DNA of 30,625 nucleotides from JBAXEO01 sp963789515 (GTDB lineage Bacteria > Actinomycetota > Coriobacteriia > Anaerosomatales > JAAXUF01). The notes under the pieces are model-generated. The model worked only from the letters and a program-made list of their open reading frames with translations. It made no database searches and was not told where the DNA came from. How positions within the stretch are numbered: position 1 is the stretch's first letter; each line of letters opens with the position of its first letter. A program made the position numbers and the translations under genes. Positions 17,820 through 26,707 of this stretch are shown here, in pieces. Location of the stretch: NCBI GenBank assembly GCA_963789515.1, contig CAWBKW010000005.1, positions 1 through 30,625 on the forward strand, given 5' to 3'.

Positions 17820-18119
17820 CTAGAGGAAGGTGAAGCCGCGTTGTACGAACAGGACCACGTAGCCCACCGCCCACAGCACGAAACTCACCATGATTATCTT
17901 CACAATGAGCGGCACCGGGCCGTGTGCCTCGGTGATGCCCTCGGGATACTCATGCACCGGCGCGACCGGCTCCGGAACGTGGTCTCCGCCCTCGGCGACC
18001 GCTGTGGCTCCCGTCCGCCGAGACCATCCGCCGGCGATCACGGCCCAGATGGCCACGACGATCGCCGCTCCCACTCCGAGCCCCCACAACACCGCTTCGA
18101 TCTGCTCTTCCCACGGCAT
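17820..18119 (-). CDS. Small two-TM protein resembling the CcoP (FixP) N-terminal anchor
   Basis: A 99-residue protein. TM1 is VLWGLGVGAAIVVAIWAVIA (~11-30). A Pro/Glu/His-rich loop with YPEGITEAHGPVP follows, then TM2 VKIIMVSFVLWAVGYVVLFV (~73-92). The loop-TM2 part resembles the CcoP N-terminal motif (GI-x-E-x-x-x-P-L-P, then a TM ending Y-x-x-x-Y), but no CxxCH heme motif follows; the protein stops. Its ATG shares one base with the stop of ccoS (TGATG). It could be a split-off CcoP anchor or an unrelated CcoH/CcoQ-like helper. Confidence 0.65.
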   Translation of the reverse strand: MPWEEQIEAVLWGLGVGAAIVVAIWAVIAGGWSRRTGATAVAEGGDHVPEPVAPVHEYPEGITEAHGPVPLIVKIIMVSFVLWAVGYVVLFVQRGFTFL

Positions 18120-18292
18120 CAGCGAACCTCCTTCTCGGCGGTCGGCGCAGGATCGTCGTCATCGAGCACGACGAGGGCCGCCCGGTGCAGGTCTTTCCAT
18201 TGGCCGTCGGCGATCGAGTAGGCCAGCGCGAAGGCCGCGCCGACGGTGAACGTCGCAACGGTGGCGATGAGCAGGTAGACGGCGAGGTCCAT
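18119..18292 (-). CDS. ccoS: cbb3-type oxidase assembly protein CcoS
   Basis: A 57-residue single-TM protein. MDLAVYLLIATVATFTVGAA is followed by the family signature pattern A-F-x-x-A-x-x-x-G-Q-x-x-D-L (here AFALAYSIADGQWKDL), then LVVLDDDDP, matching the GQ-x-D-L ... I-L-x-D-D end of CcoS. CcoS is required for cofactor insertion into CcoN. ATG 18292 shares one base with the stop of the multiheme gene (TGATG). Longer upstream starts would overlap that gene and are not needed. Confidence 0.82.
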   Translation of the reverse strand: MDLAVYLLIATVATFTVGAAFALAYSIADGQWKDLHRAALVVLDDDDPAPTAEKEVR

Positions 18293-20220
18293 CACTGATC
18301 GCCTCCCGGTCCGCCCTTGGCGCCCGCGAGATCGCGAGCGTAGAACACGACCGCCCACTTCTCCTGCACGTCGAGGATGTTGATCCAGGCCGGCATCGCG
18401 GTGGGATGCGGCGTCGGCTCACCTGTGGGCTTGCCCGCCACCACCGGCGCCGGATCCGTCCCGACGACGCCCTGGTCGACCCGCCAATACCAGAAGTCGA
18501 TGCCCGCCGAGACGGCAGGGTCCTCGGTGAGGTTCGCGGGCGTTGGCATGAGCGGCGCGCCGTAGGGTCCGTCTCCGAGTGCCTTGGGACCGTGACAACC
18601 GGTGCAGAGCTCCACGTAGAGAGCCTTGCCCTTCTCCATGGTCTCGGGCGTCGGAGCAGAGGGGGCAGGATCGAGCGCCTGGTACGCCGGCGGCACGTCG
18701 TCGCTCACGTCAGTCGGCTCGCTCGGATTGACGAACATCGCCTTCAAGTACTTGATGGCGGCCCAGCGGTCCTCCTGAGATAGAAGCAGGTGCCATTGCG
18801 GCATGGCGGCGTTGCCGATGCCGTAGCTGACCTTCCAGAACCACTCCGAGTCGGGGAACTTCTTGAGATCGGGCTCGGTGAAGTTGGCGGGCAGGGGAGC
18901 GAGGTGCTGGCCGGCCGGTCCTTCGCCCTGGCCCGCGTCGCCATGACACATCCAGCAGCGCTGCAGGTAGACCTGACGGCCTCGCATGATGCTCGTGTCG
19001 GGGGGCATCTTCAGCGACTCCGCCTTCTTGGGGATCTCCGGGTCCTTGGGCTCATTGGCGGGGTTCGGGAACACCAGCATGTTCTTGACGTAGCCGCCCA
19101 CCAGGCGTACCTGTTCGGGGGTGAACCACGTGTGCCACTGAGGCATGGCCCGCATCGGAATCGAGTCGCTTATGCGCCAAATGTAGTCGCCGGGCACCCA
19201 GTCGACGTAGGTCGACGTCTCTATGAAGCTTGGGGGCGCCGGGAGCAGGCCTGCGGCGTCGGGTCCGTCACCGCCGCCGGAGTAGCCGTGGCAGAAGGCA
19301 CAGTTCGCGACGAAGAGCGCTTTGCCGGCGTTGATGTTGTCCACCGTAGGCTCGGGGAAGGTCGCGTTGGCGTACTTCGCGGGCATGTCCCCCTCGTCGT
19401 TGTAGTCGGGGACCATGTTGATGAACGCCTTCTCCTCGAAGAGCATGGCGAGCCAGATCTCGTCCTCGCTCAACGACTGCTTCCAGACGGGCATGACGGT
19501 GCCGGGAACGCCCTCGGCGATGCGCCAGTAGAAGTAGTTCACCGGCTGGTTCTTGTACTTCACGTCGCGGAGGTTCGCCGGGCGCGCGTTGACGAGCATC
19601 GCGTACGGGCCGTCGCCCTTTCCGGCGCATCCGTGGCAGGTCAGGCAGCGCTTTGCGTAGATCTCCCGGCCCTTGTTGAAGTTCTCCTCGGTGAGAGGGA
19701 ACTTGTTGTGCTGGAACCCGGGGCCGAGGTAGCGGATCGGGACCATGAGGTCGGTCGAGGCCGTCTGCTTGTTACCCAGCGTGTTGAGGTAGGCGACGAT
19801 CGCGCGGGCCTGTGGTTCCGAAAGGTAGCTGAAGTCGGGCATGACCGAGTTGGGCGTGAACTCCCGGGGCTTGAGCAGGTGGTTGATCTCCCACTGGTCG
19901 CCACGCTTCAGGCCGATGTTGGCCAGGTCGGGGCCGGTGCGGATCGTACCGAGCTGGTGCGGCTGGTCGTAGGCGAACTGTCCGGCCTCGCTCGGGTGCG
20001 AGGGAGTCACGTCGCCGGGGCGTGTGAACTGGCTGTGACAGTACATACAGCCGTTGGAGATGAAGAGGTCCCGGCCGAGCTGTTCCTCGGCGGTGTAGGG
20101 GTTGGTGTTGACGGTCGGAGCGGGCTTGAACACCACGGCCGGCAGGAACACCACGAACGCTACAACGGTCAGAACGACGGCCAGTCCGCCGATGATGATG
20201 AGGCGCGGCGTCATCTTCAT
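18292..20220 (-). CDS. ccoO: CcoO fused to four cytochrome c domains (five hemes)
   Basis: A 642-residue protein with an N-terminal TM anchor (~7-30), then a CcoO domain with GCMYCHSQFTRPGDV (heme 1, CMYCH 58-62) and SVMPDFSYL for the Met ligand (~127). Four more cytochrome c domains follow with CLTCH (192-196), CAFCH (307-311), CWMCH (422-426) and CTGCH (539-543). Each has a matching Met motif (TVMPVW, RAMPQW, AAMPQW, TAMPAW). Ordinary CcoO has one heme in about 200-240 residues, so the fusion adds what CcoP normally supplies and more. It would carry electrons outside the membrane to CcoN. It starts at ATG 20220, 15 bases after ccoN, and its stop is coupled to ccoS. Frame intact. Confidence 0.92.
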   Translation of the reverse strand: MKMTPRLIIIGGLAVVLTVVAFVVFLPAVVFKPAPTVNTNPYTAEEQLGRDLFISNGCMYCHSQFTRPGDVTPSHPSEAGQFAYDQPHQLGTIRTGPDLANIGLKRGDQWEINHLLKPREFTPNSVMPDFSYLSEPQARAIVAYLNTLGNKQTASTDLMVPIRYLGPGFQHNKFPLTEENFNKGREIYAKRCLTCHGCAGKGDGPYAMLVNARPANLRDVKYKNQPVNYFYWRIAEGVPGTVMPVWKQSLSEDEIWLAMLFEEKAFINMVPDYNDEGDMPAKYANATFPEPTVDNINAGKALFVANCAFCHGYSGGGDGPDAAGLLPAPPSFIETSTYVDWVPGDYIWRISDSIPMRAMPQWHTWFTPEQVRLVGGYVKNMLVFPNPANEPKDPEIPKKAESLKMPPDTSIMRGRQVYLQRCWMCHGDAGQGEGPAGQHLAPLPANFTEPDLKKFPDSEWFWKVSYGIGNAAMPQWHLLLSQEDRWAAIKYLKAMFVNPSEPTDVSDDVPPAYQALDPAPSAPTPETMEKGKALYVELCTGCHGPKALGDGPYGAPLMPTPANLTEDPAVSAGIDFWYWRVDQGVVGTDPAPVVAGKPTGEPTPHPTAMPAWINILDVQEKWAVVFYARDLAGAKGGPGGDQ

Positions 20221-20235
20221 GGTCGCGTCTCCTCT

Positions 20236-21634
20236 CTACACGCTCGCCGCAGCGGGCGCGGCGTCGGCGGTCGCGGGCTTCTCGGCAGGTGCTCGTCGTG
20301 CGGCAAGCGCGGTTCTGGCGATGTTATAGGCGAAGAGGTACTGGGCGAAGATGATGACCGTCCCGCTCGCCGCCCGGCCGATCCACAAGGGCCTGATACC
20401 GGGCAGGATCTGCACGATCGGGATGCCTTGCGCGAATCCGCCGGCCTGAACGAGGCCCGCCGCGGTCAGCACCGTGAAGAAGCCGAGGAATCCGACCGTG
20501 GTGAGCCACCAGTGGGTCCAGGCGAGTTTCTCGGAGTAGAGCGGGGCGCCGATGATCCGCGGCATCATGTAGTACACCATGCCCCAGAGCGAGAACGCGA
20601 CGAAGCCGAGCAGCGCGAGGTGAGCGTGCGCGACCGGCCAGTTGGTGAAGTGGATGAACTGGTTGAACCCGCGCAGGGCCTGGAACGATCCCTGGACGCT
20701 GACCGCGAGATAGAAGGCGACGCCGGTGAGGGCGAAGCGCAGGGGAAGCGAGGTGTAGGCCACGCGCCAAGAACCTCGCATCGTCATGAACATGTTCACG
20801 ACGAAGGCGCTGACCGGGATGAGCAGGCCGATCGAGCAGATGATGGCGACGGTCTTGAGCCACTCGGGTACCGGTGCGCCCAGGATGTGGTGCGTGCCGA
20901 CCGCGGTGTAGAAGAACGCGATGCCCCAGAAGGCGATCAGCGCGAGTCCGTAGCCGTAGATCGGCTTCTTGGTCTCTCGCGGCACGATGAAGTAGATGAG
21001 CGCGACCGTGCCGGTCGTGAACCACAGACCCAGGATGTTGTGTCCGTAGAACCAGTTCCAGATCGCGTCGTTCAGGCCCATCAGCGCGCCGGTCGGGGGC
21101 GCCCAGATCACGTTGCCGAGGGCGAAGACGATGGGGAACCAGATGAGCGTGCCCATCACGTACCAGAGCGACACGTAGAGATCCTTCTCCTTGCGTCGCG
21201 CGATCGTCATGAACAGGTTGAAGGCGGTCAGCAGGAGTACCACCATGATCGCGATGTCGATGGGCCACGCCAGCTCGGCGTACTCGCGCGCCTGGGTCCA
21301 GCCGAGCGTCAGCCCGACCACGCCGATCGCGAGAGCGATGTTCCATGCCCAGGCGACGACGATGCCCAGGGTCTCCGAGTAGATCTCGGACTTGGTCAGC
21401 CGCGGCACGATGTAGTACCAGCCGGCCACCATCGCCATCGAGAGCCAGCCGAAGGCGAGCCCGTTGACGTGGGCCTGTCGTATGCGCGGGAAGACGAGCC
21501 AGGCTATTCCCGCGAAGCTGTCGGGCGCGATGAACTCGATGGCCTGGATCAAGCCCGAGCGTGATGGCGAATACGAGCCAGCAGATCGCCGAGTACACCA
21601 TCACCCTCGTGGTCTCGTCCCTGCGTTTCGCCAT
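20236..21634 (-). CDS. ccoN: cbb3-type cytochrome c oxidase catalytic subunit I, one frameshift
   Basis: The heme-copper subunit that reduces O2 to water and pumps protons. ATG 21634-21632 has GGGGGCAGG upstream. The N-terminus MAKRRDETTRVMVYSAICWL is joined to IQAIEFIAPDSFAGIAWL by one missing base near 21553. About 12 TM segments follow. Metal ligands are visible: the low-spin heme His in RQAHVNG, the CuB His residues in WFYGHN and GTHHILGAPVP, and the paired heme His residues in NWPVAHAHLALLGF. The C-terminal tail is Ala/Pro-rich. First gene of the operon ccoN-ccoO(fusion)-ccoS-anchor-DsbD_2-ccoI. Confidence 0.93.
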
Positions 21635-21762
21635 GGACCTGCCCCCTTGCTGTGCCCCGGGGAACCGGGTGGCCCCCTTGTGTACCCTCGTCGCCATTCT
21701 AGGCGTTAGCACAGGCGAAGTGCACTATCTCGGGCATAGAACCTGTGAAGGGGGTGGGCAGG

Positions 21763-22404
21763 ATGTTCGCCGACCGAACTGAAGCAGGAAGCCGCCTTGC
21801 CGAGGAGCTTGCTCCATTAGGGCCGTGGCTCGACGCCGTGGTGCTCGGGATTCCCCGCGGCGGGGTGGTCGTGGCCGCCGAGGTGGCCCGTGTGCTGGCC
21901 CTGCCGCTCGATATCGTCGCCACCGCCAAGGTGAGCGCCCCCGGCAGTCCCGAGTTCGCCATCGGGGCGGTGGCGACGGACGGAGAGGTCTATCCCAACC
22001 CGGCATCGGGCTTCTCGGCCGATGAGGTCAGGGCCAACGCCGGCGCGGCGCGCGCGAAGGTCGCGCACGCGCTCGACCTGTTCGAGCGCTCCCGCAAGCC
22101 GGCGCGTATCGAGGGGCGCGCGGTACTCGTCGTCGACGACGGTCTGGCAACCGGGCTGACCGCACTGGCCGCCGTCGACTATCTGCGACGATGTGGCGCG
22201 GCGCTCGTGGTTCTGGCCGTTCCGGTAGCGTCCCGCCAAGCCGCAGAGCAGCTTGAGGCGTACGTGGACCGACTCGTCGTGGTGGAGGTTCCGGCGCAGT
22301 TCGCGGCGGTCGGGCAGTTCTACCGACGCTTCGGGCAGACTGAAGACGCCGAGGTCATCGAGTTGTTGGCAGCGGCAGACGAGCGAACCCGCACCGAGGC
22401 ATAG
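21763..22404 (+). CDS. Phosphoribosyltransferase-family protein
   Basis: A 213-residue soluble protein. The PRTase-type opening VVLGIPRGGVVVAAEVAR (~24-41) and the PRPP-binding loop VLVVDDGLATGLTAL (~120-134) are clear, with the hood region KVSAPGSPEFAIGAV. Stand-alone proteins of this type are widespread in bacteria, are often next to stress or dienelactone hydrolase genes, and have no assigned reaction. ATG 21763 is chosen over the GTG at 21745 because a G-rich Shine-Dalgarno lies just before it. It is divergent from ccoN with 128 bases between. Confidence 0.82.
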   Translation: MFADRTEAGSRLAEELAPLGPWLDAVVLGIPRGGVVVAAEVARVLALPLDIVATAKVSAPGSPEFAIGAVATDGEVYPNPASGFSADEVRANAGAARAKVAHALDLFERSRKPARIEGRAVLVVDDGLATGLTALAAVDYLRRCGAALVVLAVPVASRQAAEQLEAYVDRLVVVEVPAQFAAVGQFYRRFGQTEDAEVIELLAAADERTRTEA

Positions 22405-22430
22405 GGGCCGTGCGGCTGCGTCTGCAGCCG

Positions 22431-22868
22431 TCAGGCGGCCGTGGAGCCCTTCTTGAGTTCCTGGTACTCCTGAGTGCGAGCTGCGAAGAAGTAGAGGATT
22501 GCGGCAGCGATGGTGGGTCCCACCAGGACCGCGACCGCAGTGATCCACAACACGACCTCGCCGAGGTGCAGGAACACGCCATACAGCAGCATCGCGGCAG
22601 CGACGAGGAGGAGCACTACGCCGGTCAGCCGCTCGTAGAACAAGCCCAGCACGAAGACGCCGATCGTAAGTGCGAGAGGAACCAGTGCATACATCACTGC
22701 CCGCTCGACCTCCGGAAGCGTGTAGATGAAGTTTGCGTAGCTCGCCTTGGTGTTCGCGGCGAAGAACGCAAGCGTCCAGAAGAGGCCTCCAAGCACCACG
22801 AAACCTCGGGCAAGGATCCGCTCGACGTTCGGCGCCCCCGTGTCCTTCGTTCTGAGCATGAAGTCCAT
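22431..22868 (-). CDS. Four-TM integral membrane protein, unknown function
   Basis: A 145-residue protein with no family recognised. ATG 22868 with GGAGGG upstream. Hydrophobic segments are GFVVLGGLFWTLAFFAAN, MYALVPLALTIGVFVLGLF, TGVVLLLVAAAMLLYGVF and LWITAVAVLVGPTIAAAILYFF, then a short charged tail. No catalytic or metal motif is seen. It lies convergent to the phosphoribosyltransferase gene, 26 bases away, and stands alone on its strand. Confidence 0.65.
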   Translation of the reverse strand: MDFMLRTKDTGAPNVERILARGFVVLGGLFWTLAFFAANTKASYANFIYTLPEVERAVMYALVPLALTIGVFVLGLFYERLTGVVLLLVAAAMLLYGVFLHLGEVVLWITAVAVLVGPTIAAAILYFFAARTQEYQELKKGSTAA

Positions 22869-22998
22869 GTTCTCGCCCTCCAGATCGCTGATGTCGCTGT
22901 CCGCCCCATCTCCCCGGCGCGGGACCCGGAGAGTTCCTACCCCTGCGCGGTACCATCATAGCCACAACACCGACACAGAGTCTGCCGAGAGGCCCGTA

Positions 22999-23571
22999 AT
23001 GCCGCACGTCGCGCCGACCGACACATGGATCGCGATCGACTTCGAGACCGCGACGCGGGAGCCGACAAGCGCCTGCGCGCTCGGCATTGCCGTCGTGCGT
23101 GACGGGCAGGTGGACGAGCGTCACTCGTGGCTCATCCAGCCGCCGTTCAACGAGTACGAGTTCTGGAACACACGCGTTCACGGGCTCGGTCCTGACGACA
23201 CGGAGCTCGCTCCGGACTTTCGCGAGGTGTGGTTCGAGGTGCAGCCCTTGCTCGCCAGAGGTCCGCTGCTCGCGCACAACGCGAGCTTCGACGTGCGGGT
23301 GTTGCGCGCGCTTATCGAGTCGCACGAGCTGCCCGCGAAAGCATACGAATATGCATGCACGGTGAGCATGGCCCGGAAGGCTTTTCCCGGGCTCCGCCGG
23401 CACACCCTCGACGCTGTCTGCGACCACTGCAACATCGCCTTGGTTCACCACGACGCCGCATCCGACGCCGAGGCGTGCGCCAGCATAGCGTTGGAGTGCG
23501 CCACCGCGTCGGGCTCGGCCTCGATCGCCGAGGCGGTCGAGATGCTCGGCGTGCGCGTGGGCAGGGTGTAG
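22999..23571 (+). CDS. DEDDh-type 3'-5' exonuclease (DnaQ-like)
   Basis: A 190-residue protein. ExoI WIAIDFETAT (Asp14, Glu16), ExoII LLAHNASFDVRVL with Asp, and ExoIII HHDAASDAEACA with His and Asp form the four-acid DEDDh active site. The family trims 3' ends of DNA or RNA, either as polymerase proofreading (epsilon) or as a stand-alone repair nuclease. No BRCT or polymerase domain is attached, so a stand-alone nuclease is more likely. ATG 22999 has GAGAGG upstream. Intact frame. Confidence 0.85.
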   Translation: MPHVAPTDTWIAIDFETATREPTSACALGIAVVRDGQVDERHSWLIQPPFNEYEFWNTRVHGLGPDDTELAPDFREVWFEVQPLLARGPLLAHNASFDVRVLRALIESHELPAKAYEYACTVSMARKAFPGLRRHTLDAVCDHCNIALVHHDAASDAEACASIALECATASGSASIAEAVEMLGVRVGRV

Positions 23572-23643
23572 GCGGCGGGGAGTCACGCGCGTTCGATGTG
23601 GAGCAGCCTGCCGGACAGGCCGAGGTCCGGCGTCAGACTTCGG

Positions 23644-24426
23644 CTACCACTGCGCGGACTTCTTCTGCAGGACCACCTTGGTGTTCCACCCGTGTCGCGC
23701 GGCGACGTCCTCTACGATGCGACGCGTGTCGGCATAGTCCCATTCCCACTCCACCGGCACGCCGTCGGTGCCGACGATCATCATCTTCTGAACCCCGGAG
23801 CGGGACTTGCCCGAAACGCCGTAGGTCTCGGCTTCGAATCCGCCAAAGCTCAGGCCCGCGCCGCTCTCCTTGAGGATCTCCCAGAAGTACAGGGTGTTCT
23901 CGGACTCCACCGCCTTCATGACGGCTGAGTACTCGACCTTCTTCTTTCCTGCGCCCCAGTTCGCGTTCACCAGCTGGTTGTCGACGACGATGTCAGCGTC
24001 AGTTCCGTACTGGGCCTTGAAGCTGGGGTACTGCGCGAAGGTAGTGAGGATGTCGGCGAGCAGCGCCAGCCGGTCGCTCGCTGCGGCGACCATCGGGACA
24101 GGGACGGGCTGGGGGATTGGCGCGGGCTGCTGAGCAGGAGCGGGAGCAGGCGCGGGGGCAGGTTCCGGGATGGGCGCGGCAGCAGGCTCCGGAACCGCCT
24201 CGGGGAGCGGAGCTGGCTCGGGGAGCGGAGGCGCAGCGGGCACCGGGACCGGTTCTGGCACGGCCGCTGGCGGCGGCGCCTGCATCCAGCTCGGTGTTAC
24301 TGCATCCCCGGTCTCCGCCTCGTACCAACCGCTGATCTCATTCCACGCGTGGCCGTTGACGCAGCCCCACTGCTCGTTGAGGTAGACGTACTGGCCGCAC
24401 TGCCGACAGTAACCCGCGAGTGACAT
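23644..24426 (-). CDS. Zinc-ribbon protein with long Pro/Ala/Glu linker and unknown C-terminal domain
   Basis: A 260-residue protein. The N-terminal zinc ribbon is GYCRQCGQYVYLNEQWGC with NGHAW (Cys7, Cys10, Cys22 and His26 approx.). A low-complexity linker of repeating PEP/PAP units (~50-110) leads to a C-terminal domain beginning ASDRLALLADILTTFAQYP and containing YFWEILKESGAGLSFGGFE and EWEWDYADTRRIVEDVAARHGW. The C-terminal domain is not recognised. No signal peptide or TM, so probably cytoplasmic. ATG 24426 with GAAAGGCGGG upstream, divergent from the next Pro-rich gene with 147 bases between. Confidence 0.75.
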   Translation of the reverse strand: MSLAGYCRQCGQYVYLNEQWGCVNGHAWNEISGWYEAETGDAVTPSWMQAPPPAAVPEPVPVPAAPPLPEPAPLPEAVPEPAAAPIPEPAPAPAPAPAQQPAPIPQPVPVPMVAAASDRLALLADILTTFAQYPSFKAQYGTDADIVVDNQLVNANWGAGKKKVEYSAVMKAVESENTLYFWEILKESGAGLSFGGFEAETYGVSGKSRSGVQKMMIVGTDGVPVEWEWDYADTRRIVEDVAARHGWNTKVVLQKKSAQW

Positions 24427-24573
24427 CGTGATCCCGCCTTTCGTGTATCTGTTGGACGAAGACCGCCGCCAGGTTCTCTCTCTTCGCGGGACCGCAAAGC
24501 ACCGGCGCGCTGTTCCTCGGTCTACGCGGCACCACCCGCTCGGGTACGATGCCTAGAGAGGAGGTACCCCATC

Positions 24574-25608
24574 GTGGCCAACAACGACCCATCACCACAG
24601 TCTACGGGAGCGTCTCCACCACCTCCGCCCGGAGGTTTGGCCCCACCGCCTCCACCGCCGAGGGCAGCCTATCCGCCTGTACCGCAGCCCGCAGCGCAGT
24701 GGAAGCCCCCCTCGTCGACTCCTCCCAAGAAGCGCAATGGCTGGGTAATCGCGCTCATCGTCGGGCTCCTGTCGCTGTGCGCTCTCGGCGCCTGCATCAC
24801 GACGTTCGTGATCGCAGGTGGGTCAGCCGAGAAGGGCAAAGTCACGCAAGCAGAAGCACACTACGCCGTCGCAGAATCCCAGGTGGGAAGCGCGGAGTCA
24901 GCTGTCGAGAGCGCAACGGCGGCAGGCAGCGCTGACCAGATGACGGTCTCGATCACCGTGGCGACCAAGTCCCTTCGCTCGGCCAGGGACGAGATCGCTG
25001 CGGCCAAGACCTCCGCCGAGCGGCTCAAGGAGTCCGCCGGCAAGACCGACTATCTCGCGTCGCTCGCCGCGGCCACTGCGGCACTGGACGGGCTCGAGAA
25101 CCTGATCGGCTACCTCGATACCGCGAGCGGCATGGTGAGTAGGGCCAATCAGGCGGGGGAGATCACCAAGCAGGCGAACTCGGATCTCGACGACGCGATC
25201 GGACTCGGCAACAAGGGCGCCTACGCCCAGATGCGCGTCAAGGCGAAGGCGGCCTCGAGCGGCTACGCGAAGGCGGCGACGCTCTTCGAGGACGCCGACA
25301 AGCTCGATCCGACCGCCGAACTCGCCAAGGCCGCGACCTACGCACGCAAGCGCGAGCAGCAGGCCGATATTGTCGTGCGCATGGCCGACGAGGGCAAAGC
25401 GAAACGCTACAGCGCGTACAACTCCGACATCAAGAAGCAGAAGGCACTCGGTGAGGAGGCACTTGCCGCCGGTCTGCCCGCGATACTCTCCGACCCCAAC
25501 TGGGCCCAGACCAGGCTTGCGGCACTCGGAAAGAGCATCATGCTCGACGCCGAGAAAGCCGATACTCTCCGCAGGAAGGCACTCGAGGAACTCGGCTACA
25601 CGAAGTAG
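24574..25608 (+). CDS. Pro-rich, single-TM protein with helical extracellular domain, unknown function
   Basis: A 344-residue protein starting at GTG 24574 behind a near-perfect Shine-Dalgarno (GAGGAGGT). The N-terminus (~1-50) is rich in Pro stretches, then KKRNGWVIALIVGLLSLCAL begins one TM (~55-80). The rest is Ala/Lys/Glu-rich and predicted helical, with repeated patterns such as AKAASSGYAKAATLFEDADK. By the positive-inside rule the Pro-rich tail is cytoplasmic and the helical part outside. It may work with the divergent zinc-ribbon Pro-rich protein. No enzyme motif. Confidence 0.72.
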   Translation: MANNDPSPQSTGASPPPPPGGLAPPPPPPRAAYPPVPQPAAQWKPPSSTPPKKRNGWVIALIVGLLSLCALGACITTFVIAGGSAEKGKVTQAEAHYAVAESQVGSAESAVESATAAGSADQMTVSITVATKSLRSARDEIAAAKTSAERLKESAGKTDYLASLAAATAALDGLENLIGYLDTASGMVSRANQAGEITKQANSDLDDAIGLGNKGAYAQMRVKAKAASSGYAKAATLFEDADKLDPTAELAKAATYARKREQQADIVVRMADEGKAKRYSAYNSDIKKQKALGEEALAAGLPAILSDPNWAQTRLAALGKSIMLDAEKADTLRRKALEELGYTK

Positions 25609-25762
25609 CCGCGTGTGGCGCGTCTGGTTTCGCGTCCAGCCGAGTGCGTTCGATGGAGTGTCGGAAACCGGTTGAGTTGACGCGCTTGGGGCAAGGCTTC
25701 GGGGGAATCGAGCCGCCTCGGCGCGCGATATGACCGCGAGCGCCTTGGGGGGCGAGCACTGG

Positions 25763-26692
25763 ATGCAGCGCGCAAAGCGTGTGTTCTTCGACAACTTCGA
25801 GCTTGTGCTGGTCATCGTGCTCACGGTCGCCGCTGCCTACACGGTTCTCTTGGCGAGTAACAAGCTGGCGTTCCTCAACTTCTTCTATATCCCCGTGCTG
25901 CTGGCAGCCTTCTTCCTGGGTCGCCGGCGCGGTGTTCTGGCGAGTGTCGTCGCGGTCCTTCTGATCACGGTGTTCGCCGTCATCAACCCGGACCTCTTCG
26001 CGAACGACGTGGTGGAAGCGCCGGCGCTCAACCTGTTCCTCTGGGGAGCCTTCTTGATCGTCACCGCCTACGTGGTCGGAACGCTCTATGACCTGAACAC
26101 CAAGGCCAACACCGACCTGAAGCAGGCCTACGAGGGCATCCTGGAGATCGTGGCCAAGTTCATCGACGCCGTCGACGGATACACGCAGGAGCACTCGGTG
26201 CGGGTGTCGCGCCTCGCCTGCAAGATCGCCGAGGAGATGGGATTGACCCCCGAATCGTGCGAGACCATCCGCGTGGCCGGGTTGCTCCACGACATCGGGA
26301 AGCTCGACATCAACCTCGATGTGCTGACCAAGGCGAGCGCGCTGACGCCAACGGAGTGGAATCACATGATGTCGCATACGAACAAGGGCACGGCCCTCAT
26401 CGAGCCTATGGGTGGCCTGCTGCGCGACGTGCTTCCCATCGTGCAGTACCACCACGAGTACTTCGATGGCACCGGCTACTACGGTGTCGCAGACGAGGAC
26501 ATCCCCCTCGGCGCGCGGATCCTGGCGGTGTCTGACAGCTATGACGCGATGATCACCGACCGCCCGTATCGGACCGGACGCACGCCGAGAGAGGCCAAGA
26601 ACGAGATCCAGCTCCGCGCCAAGCAGCAGTATGACCCGCGCGTGGTGGAGGCGTTTCTCTTGGTGATGCGCAACGAAGTGCAGATCGACTAG
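25763..26692 (+). CDS. Membrane-anchored HD-GYP domain protein (c-di-GMP phosphodiesterase type)
   Basis: A 309-residue protein. About four TM segments (~12-110) include LNFFYIPVLLAAFFLGRRRG. A linker helix leads to an HD-GYP domain (~125-305) with HSVRVSRLA, LLHDIGKLDI (His-Asp metal pair ~176), MMSHTNKG, YHHEYFDGTGYYG (~231) and GARILAVSDSYDAMITDRPYR. HD-GYP enzymes hydrolyse c-di-GMP with a bimetal centre; GYYG stands where GYP is usual. I prefer ATG 25763 because GGGGGGCGAG precedes it; ATG 25730 is also possible but lacks a ribosome site. A hairpin follows the stop. Confidence 0.85.
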   Translation: MQRAKRVFFDNFELVLVIVLTVAAAYTVLLASNKLAFLNFFYIPVLLAAFFLGRRRGVLASVVAVLLITVFAVINPDLFANDVVEAPALNLFLWGAFLIVTAYVVGTLYDLNTKANTDLKQAYEGILEIVAKFIDAVDGYTQEHSVRVSRLACKIAEEMGLTPESCETIRVAGLLHDIGKLDINLDVLTKASALTPTEWNHMMSHTNKGTALIEPMGGLLRDVLPIVQYHHEYFDGTGYYGVADEDIPLGARILAVSDSYDAMITDRPYRTGRTPREAKNEIQLRAKQQYDPRVVEAFLLVMRNEVQID

Positions 26693-26707
26693 AGCGTCCG
26701 GCAATGA

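Noticed and set aside
18790..21564. Long plus-strand open frame (over 900 codons) across the oxidase genes
   Set aside because: It is the antisense shadow of ccoN and the ccoO fusion in GC-rich DNA; it is rich in Arg/Glu/Asp/Gly with no domain.
24110..24270. Repetitive tract that could suggest a repeat array or CRISPR
   Set aside because: It encodes the Pro/Ala/Glu linker of the zinc-ribbon protein in an intact frame; there are no regular spacers.
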